64,000 nucleotides of DNA from Ostrinia nubilalis (taxonomy: Eukaryota > Arthropoda > Insecta > Lepidoptera > Crambidae), in the NCBI RefSeq assembly GCF_963855985.1, contig NC_087097.1, positions 9,767,001 through 9,831,000 of the forward strand, given 5' to 3'. Both the position numbers and the translations under genes were made by a program. Positions 58,361 through 64,000 of the stretch are shown piece after piece. Each line of letters begins with the position of its first letter. Position 1 is the stretch's first letter. The notes under the pieces were generated by a model, which searched no databases, had not been told where the DNA came from, and saw only the letters and a program-made list of their open reading frames with translations.

Positions 58361-60571
58361 TGAATGGAACGAATGTGTGACTTATGTCTGCATTCTTGAA
58401 CAAACGTGACTGGACAAGTTCAGGAATAGAAGGATTCACTTCATACAATTCATGGCTGTAATCACAGAATATGGATTAGAGGCTGTAATATACATATTAG
58501 TAGGTTTGTTAGATGAGAAATTGTTAGAAAATAATCGATTAGTCACAATCCAATTTACCTAAACCTCGTAGGTACACAAAATGTATTCATTTCATTATAG
58601 AGTACTTATCAAGAAAAAAACGAACATAAAACGAACTGTAATAATATGTAAGGTGACTCAACTAAATTAGGTTTTGAGAAACGAATGTTTTTGCCCCCCA
58701 TACGTGGAAATAGTGAAATAATGTATTTCGCGAGGAATTTGAAAATGGGCTAAATGCCAAAATTCGCGTTTTTTTTTTCGAATCAAATGATGCGTAGTGG
58801 TGGTGAGTAAGTAGCAATTACATTTCCATATTTTGTTAATTCTTTTTTGGCACTTGAGCCATTTGTAAATTCCTTAACGTAACTACCTCATTGTTGGAAC
58901 GTGAGCACGTGAGCTTGTAATGGCATCTAGAAAACGGCCAATTTCTGTATTTTAAGAGTTAATCTAAATAAACTTTAATGACACCGAGTAAGTATACCTA
59001 CTTACTTAACTGCCGTGCTCTTCACACTATCATTTTCCCCTAGCGAAATTAGAACCCGCAACCGGCGTTGTAAGTATTCACACTATTTTGCATGAACCAA
59101 CAAAGAAAGTAGCTACTCACTGCTTAGGCTACTACTAAAAAAGTTTTTACGTGAGCTACTACCAACTATAAAAGTGATTTACCTAGGTAGCAATTTGCAG
59201 TTCGTACATGCGACCAAAGTCCATACAGTTCTCGGAAAAGTCAAATTAAATAGTTTCGCCGCTTTCCTCCGACCTTGGGCGTCCACGTTTACAAGCGGAG
59301 ATGGGCATCGACGTCGGCTCCATGGCAACCGCTGCCAAACACATATTACGGGGTTGAAACGTTATTTCATCACGTAATGCTTTGGAGTCGGTAATAAATT
59401 ATCTGTATCAACCAACACGCCCATTATTATAATTAGAATCGGAAAAAACCAATGGTTCACTCACAAAGCAAAAGTGTCTGCCTCGTTACCATAATCAGAC
59501 ACCACTGGGGATGTAGGTTTTTTGCAACCGCTTTTTCAGCCACTTCAGCGCTATGCTCTAATGTCGTGAACGATAATAATCGATTTATTTAAATCTCTCA
59601 CAAATTGTATCCACTATAGTGGCACGATGGGCATATCCACAACCTTATGACTATATTTTCATGTCTCGAAAATATAGAAACGACTTTAGTTTTTACAGCT
59701 TTCTTGCTTATAGCGTTGCGGAAGATTTGTCATCCATCCGTCTTTGAAACAAAATTAACATTTCATCCATCTTAGAAATCGTTTTGTGGACTAGTACACC
59801 CATGATCAGTACCCGGAGCACGAATAAATATCGCTCTCGTTATGTTATGTTATGTTTAAGACCGTATATACAACATGGAATGCAATAAAGATATTGACTA
59901 TTTACTATTTTTGCATGAAAACAAAACAGCGCCGCTGCGGTTGTATATGGAATAAAAATACATCATTAAGTACGAGTTATTCGCGGTCCGGGTACAGGAC
60001 AGGAAGATGTACATATGAAGTACTTATTGGGGAAGCCGTGGACCAAACGCGGTAATGGATAATTGAGAAAAATTACAGACAAATTGATAAAAAAGCTAAT
60101 TAGTTAAAGATGTCTTACAGCACGACATCGCAATCGCAATTCTTCAATATCGGTCACAGAATAAATGAATACAATAGTCACGCCACGCCTTGATTGAAAA
60201 TAATGGGTTCTGAATCTATACCGGATACCTATAGTACAAGTCAATAGAAGCTGGCAATTTGGGTATAAAAGCGAAATACCAACATCTCAGAAACTATAAC
60301 ACCTACAAACATGAAATCTTATAGGGTGTAGACATTTTTCGAGACTCCACGCCTAAGGAGGTAAAACGGAGTCCACGCGTACGAAGGCGCAGTCGTAAGT
60401 ACCTATAGCATGAAAAAAATGTCTGTATCTTTAACATTTGCAATCAGATTGTTTTTAAAAAAACTGGAAAAAGAGTCGTGGAGTAAGTAATTGCCTCAGA
60501 TGAGAATTGAACTTATGACCTTTCGTTTAGAGAGGACCAGTAGCTCGGCAAAAATGTTTAGTTTGAGATAT
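58361..60571. other. No gene recognised
   Basis: AT-rich. A small patch at 60340-60395 (CCACGCGTACGAAGGCGC) resembles common lepidopteran Helitron sequence. A tRNA-like T-arm word occurs near 60500 on the minus strand without the rest of a tRNA. Confidence 0.5.
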
Positions 60572-60697
60572 TCATCATCATCATTTCAGCCATAGGACGT
60601 CCACTGCTGAACATAGGCAAATGATTTCCGTAATGGCCGGTTGGTAGCGGCCTGCATCCAGCGCCTTTCTGCTATCTTTATGAGGTCGTCGGTCCAC
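60572..60697 (-). pseudogene. Non-LTR retrotransposon 3' fragment C
   Basis: The minus frame reads WTDDLIKIAERRWMQAATNR, then YVQQWTSYG and stop, followed by a (ATG)n tail at 60572-60585. Same family as 32410-32570, with a small internal deletion. Confidence 0.75.
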
Positions 60698-61706
60698 GGC
60701 AATTTGAGATTTTATTATGACATAATTTTAGTTCGCTTTCAATGTTATTTCGTTCTATTTGTTAGTTTCCATAGGCGCAGATTAAAGTACCTATTAGGAG
60801 TACTATCCTCAACCTTCTAAAGGTTTGTAATGTTTGTTTGCATAACTAATTAAGTAAGTAAATTATGAAACATCTGATAATCATCATTATTTATTATCTT
60901 TTTTGCACGTCATCAAACTCTTGTGAATTTTTATTAGAAATTTAATCATCGCAAATAATAATGATCAGTTCCTTATGATTGTTTATTGTTAAAAATTATA
61001 ATTAATTAATGAATAGTATTGATAAATGCCATAAAATCCCAAAATGTGTCTACTATCAGGAAAAAATATCTCTTAATAATGATAACTCAGTGTGTAAGGC
61101 TGTCGCAACAGAATTTAAGCACAGCTTATGTACATACAGTAGCCACTATCCAACATACCTGTGAAGCATTTTATAGGCAATAAATTACATTAAACTTTCA
61201 CCTTCTTAAGGTTTATTTGGCGACAAAAGACCTTTTAAGTACAAATTCGTCTCAATGCAAAAATCGAATCGAATCAGTCTGAAACTACTGATTTTTTAAT
61301 TTTTACCCGACTGCACCAGAAGGAGGGTTATGTTTATGAACTTTTCGAAAACGATCTTTCTTATCTCGAAATATTATTAGTGAATAAATTATTTTGTATT
61401 TTTGATTAATTGCTTGGCCAGATTCTTAACTGAATAAGAATTATTCAAAGACAGGCATTTTCTAAACAGTCATTCCTATTTCAAGCAGTAAAAATACATT
61501 TTTGGACAGTACATTTATTGTTAATTATAAATTAATCATTATGACAAAATTAATAAATAAATCTATGTTATTCCGGGCAATCCAACTTCAGCGAACAAAT
61601 AGGCGTTGGGTTCAAAAAACGGTTCAAGTTCCCAGGAGCTAATATAAACGTCAATCATTTTTTCATCTCGGCAATGAGCAATATTTTCTGAAACAAGTAA
61701 ACATTA
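60698..61706. other. No gene recognised
   Basis: AT-rich. Near 61305-61330, TTTTTACCCGACTGCACCAG resembles a lepidopteran interspersed repeat. Confidence 0.55.
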
Positions 61707-62017
61707 CTTTTATACAGTGGCGGATTAACGTATAAGCACTACAAGCACGTGCTTGGGGCCCCTGTTCTCCAGGGGCCTCCATCCTCTGCTGGCGCGCCAG
61801 CAGAGGATGGACCCGTTTCATTTCATACCTACATTTTATCGAGATTTAGCCTATGTTACTCGTAAGTAATGTAGCTTTCAAATGGTGAAAGAATTTTTAA
61901 AAACGGTCCAGTAGTTTTTGAGCCTATTCATTACTACAACCAAACAAACAAAGTTTTCCTCTTTATAATATTATAGTGTAGATAAAGTAAAGTGCGTTTT
62001 CCCAAATATACAAGTGG

Positions 62018-62260
62018 CGTTTAAAGAAAGAAAGAAAGAAAAATTTATTACGATGAAAAAGACAGAAATGACACATAAATATTACAAGGAAATAAAAATT
62101 GAACTGAGCAGTGAGCAGTGCTATCCTGTCGCAACAGCGATGCCCATCGCAATGGGATTCCACTCAGCATATGCCGTGGCCCACGGTGGGGAAGGCCACG
62201 ACGCTGGTTTTCAGTGGGCCCCATGCCGAGTGAAAGTCACGGACACTAACCTAAACTGCA
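62018..62260 (-). repeat. Retroposon with (CTTT)n tail on the minus strand
   Basis: (GAAA)n at 62026-62041 on the plus strand is read as a (TTTC)n tail following a GC-richer body. GCTGGTTTTCAGTGGGCC (about 62201-62218) parallels the body of the 53486-53760 element. No coding. Confidence 0.45.
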
Positions 62261-62483
62261 TATCAACAAGGCCGTTTAAATATAAATATATAACAATAAT
62301 AATAATGTGCAAACATTTGTTGAATAAACATAATTATAGTAAATTAATCCTTCAAGGCCCGCGAATCTAGACACAATAGATAATCAATTGTTATGACATT
62401 AAATTAATGCCGTCTGGGACTCAAGCGGTTAAAGATGCTACATAATAAAATAATACCCGTATTAAAATAATAATAATTGTGTA

Positions 62484-63458
62484 TACAGGGTGTCCCGTAA
62501 AGCAACGTCAAGCCGGAACTGGGTATTGAGGCAAGTAAGTTATGCTGGTTATCAGAAAAATATAAAAAACAATCTATGTGGCATTTTGTCAAAATAATAG
62601 GCATTTAAAAAAAAACAAGAAAATCTACTCCCGGTGACGACGGTCTTTTTACTCGTGTTGCCACAAATCTTCACTTTTTCCAAAATTTTTTTTTTTGTTA
62701 AGTAACCCTGAATCTCTAAATTGTTATCAAAATTACGAAACCAGCTGTTCCAGCTTGGATGAAAAAATACATTATTCCCAAAACAAATTTCAAAATAAAA
62801 ATTTTGCATAGTTTAAACTGACTGTACTGAAAAAAAATTGTACTACGCGAGTATGGCAAGTGACGTCATAATGTGGCGCATTTAGTAAGGATTCCAAAAT
62901 GGTATAACACTTGGTAAATTCTTGCTGTAATTGTCGACAATTTTTGTTTTTTTGGAAATAATCCCGTTTTTAACTTTATCTACCTTGGTTAAAAATTATT
63001 ATTCTAATGTGCCCAAAATTCAAGTTTCTAGCTTAAGTGAGGTTAGAAGCCATTTTAAAAGGTATGAGCGGAACGGGAGGGCCATCTTACCAAGCAGGGA
63101 TGTTATGGATATCCGTAACCGTAACCGATACTATCGGATATCCGAAATAAAAAAATATCCATAACCGTAACCGAAACTGATTCAAAAGTTACGTATAGTT
63201 TCGGATAAAGGCGGAGTCTTAAGGGTACAATAAATTCCAAACAGAAGCATTATTCAGGGTTACATAACAAAAAAAAATTTAGAAAAAGTGAAGATTTGTG
63301 GCAACACGAGTAAAAAGACCGTCACCGGGAGTAGATTTTTTTGTTTTTTTTTAATGCCTATTATTTTGACAAAATGACACATAGATTTTGTTGATAACCA
63401 GCATAACTTGCCTCAACACCCAGTTCCGGCTTGACGTTGCATTACGGGACACCCTGTA
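62484..63458. mobile_element. Foldback element with long inverted arms (975 bp)
   Basis: The arms at about 62484-62704 and 63250-63458 are inverted and very similar, beginning TACAGGGTGTCCCGTA and ending TTACGGGACACCCTGTA-like. The flanks read TGTGTA on both sides, or simply TA if it is mariner-like. The centre (63097-63215) holds ATCCGTAACCGTAACCGATA and mirrored GGATATCCG words that look like one end of a different hAT element. Confidence 0.8.
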
Positions 63459-63543
63459 TGTGTATATAGGTATTTATAAATGTATATATATTAAAATAAA
63501 CATGCGATGTGAAAAAAGAAGAGAAACAAAAGAAGTGTGCTAG

Positions 63544-63778
63544 TGTAAGACTATCATTGTGGTTGCGTTTAGAATCTTTCACAGCTTAATGATTACTAAC
63601 TGCTTTGCTGAACGATCCTTCTCACAACTAAAAAGGTTAAAAAACCCGCAAAGAACAAAAATCCAAGCTTAATTATTTAGCATTAATGTGTATTGAGGCA
63701 GACATACTTCGTCGGATAAATTTCGACGATGTAATCTCGGAGTTTGCTCTGATTAAGGCAAGGAAAATAATGTTTTAA
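63544..63778 (+). pseudogene. hAT transposase C-terminal dimerisation region, frameshifted
   Basis: One frame reads FRIFHSLMITNCFAERSFSQ then LKRLKNPQRTKIQA before a TAA at 63670-63672. The adjacent frame continues LNYLALMCIEADILRRINFD then EFALIKARKIMF and a natural TAA at 63776-63778. Together these match the hATC domain of TTF/ZMYM-type hAT transposases. One small deletion around 63668 splits them. The N-terminal zinc finger and catalytic core are absent. Confidence 0.88.
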
Positions 63779-63938
63779 GTTTTACATTTTACCTACTACA
63801 CTTTCTATTTTAATGAACTTTCATTTTATACTTTATACCTTCCATTCCATTCCTTCCATTTCCATTCAAGCAATAGAGGGCCTACGCAGGCTCTGTGCTT
63901 AAGGCCTCGGATACTCTTAATCCGCCACTGCTTTTATA

Positions 63939-64000
63939 GCAAAGCAATGAAAATGTAACAGAAACTTAACCAAACCGATAGGCACTGAATTAGAGTAATA
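63939..64000. other. Window end, nothing recognised
   Basis: Short unique AT-rich sequence after the hAT target duplication. Confidence 0.6.

Larger units (their letters stand above)
61715..63930 (+). mobile_element. Decayed hAT transposon (2216 bp) with nested insertions
   Basis: The termini CAGTGGCGGATTAA are perfect 14-bp inverted repeats. The 8-bp duplication CTTTTATA is intact on both sides (61707-61714; 63931-63938). The right third encodes a broken hAT transposase C-terminus in plus orientation. A simple-repeat-tailed retroposon and a 975-bp foldback element sit inside. Enough remains to place it as formerly autonomous or a derivative of an autonomous copy. Confidence 0.92.

Noticed and set aside
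59040..59085. 26-nt microexon between a TTTTCCCCTAG acceptor and GTAAGT donor on the plus strand
   Set aside because: Good-looking sites, but no neighbouring plus-strand exons and no conserved peptide. Likely chance or a tRNA-derived fragment.
60490..60545. tRNA-like gene on the minus strand
   Set aside because: The T-arm-like word GTTCAATTCTC lacks matching stems. Probably a decayed tRNA-derived repeat.

Overview
The window looks like nuclear DNA from an insect, most likely a moth or butterfly (Lepidoptera). It is AT-rich, gene-poor and packed with transposable elements. The lepidopteran call rests on recognised repeat families: non-LTR 3' ends encoding RWTDDLVKVAG-type C-termini with (ATG)n tails, a short Helitron ending in GTCAGCTAGT, palindromic GGCTGAGTTGCACCACC MITEs, a BEL/Pao element primed by tRNA-Tyr, and many hAT elements. 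No rRNA, functional tRNA or bacterial feature was seen.

Host gene content is sparse. Four short minus-strand open stretches each start with ATG and end in codon phase 1 at a G|GTRAG splice donor: about 55.1 kb (23 codons), 40.5 kb (35 codons), 17.6 kb (14 codons) and 11.97 kb (17 codons). I read them as alternative first coding exons of one large minus-strand gene whose shared exons lie beyond position 1. I do not recognise the protein. If this is right, most of the window is the long intron and alternative-promoter region of that gene.

Layout: 1-903 is the 3' end of an LTR retrotransposon, carrying an array of nine hairpins with an invariant loop and nine different complementary stems. 4.0-4.65 kb and 7.1-7.4 kb hold non-autonomous hAT elements with perfect 8-bp target duplications. 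12.1-12.3 kb and 20.2-20.3 kb are GC/CpG-rich promoter-like patches. Two copies of one palindromic MITE lie at 13.7 and 21.8 kb. 22.77-27.28 kb is a complete, very young LTR element with identical 281-bp LTRs and a CGTC duplication, but no coding capacity and a TTTCA array of about 760 bp. 28.34-38.07 kb is a recent BEL/Pao retrotransposon with an intact pol frame, identical but only 81-bp terminal repeats and an ATGAC duplication. Its gag is split by a 3.6-kb nested insertion flanked by ATGTA. 38-50 kb is mostly unique sequence with a Helitron, MITEs and non-LTR fragments. 50.6-56.4 kb carries three more hAT elements with 8-bp duplications. 58.2 kb keeps a BEL/Pao primer-binding-site remnant. 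61.7-63.9 kb is a decayed hAT element, with a frameshifted transposase C-terminus and a foldback element nested inside.

The most unusual signals are the covarying hairpin array at 61-347, paired GGGA-tetraloop hairpins next to an LTR in the young non-coding element, and the 81-bp BEL terminal repeats, which look like the product of an aberrant reverse-transcription end.
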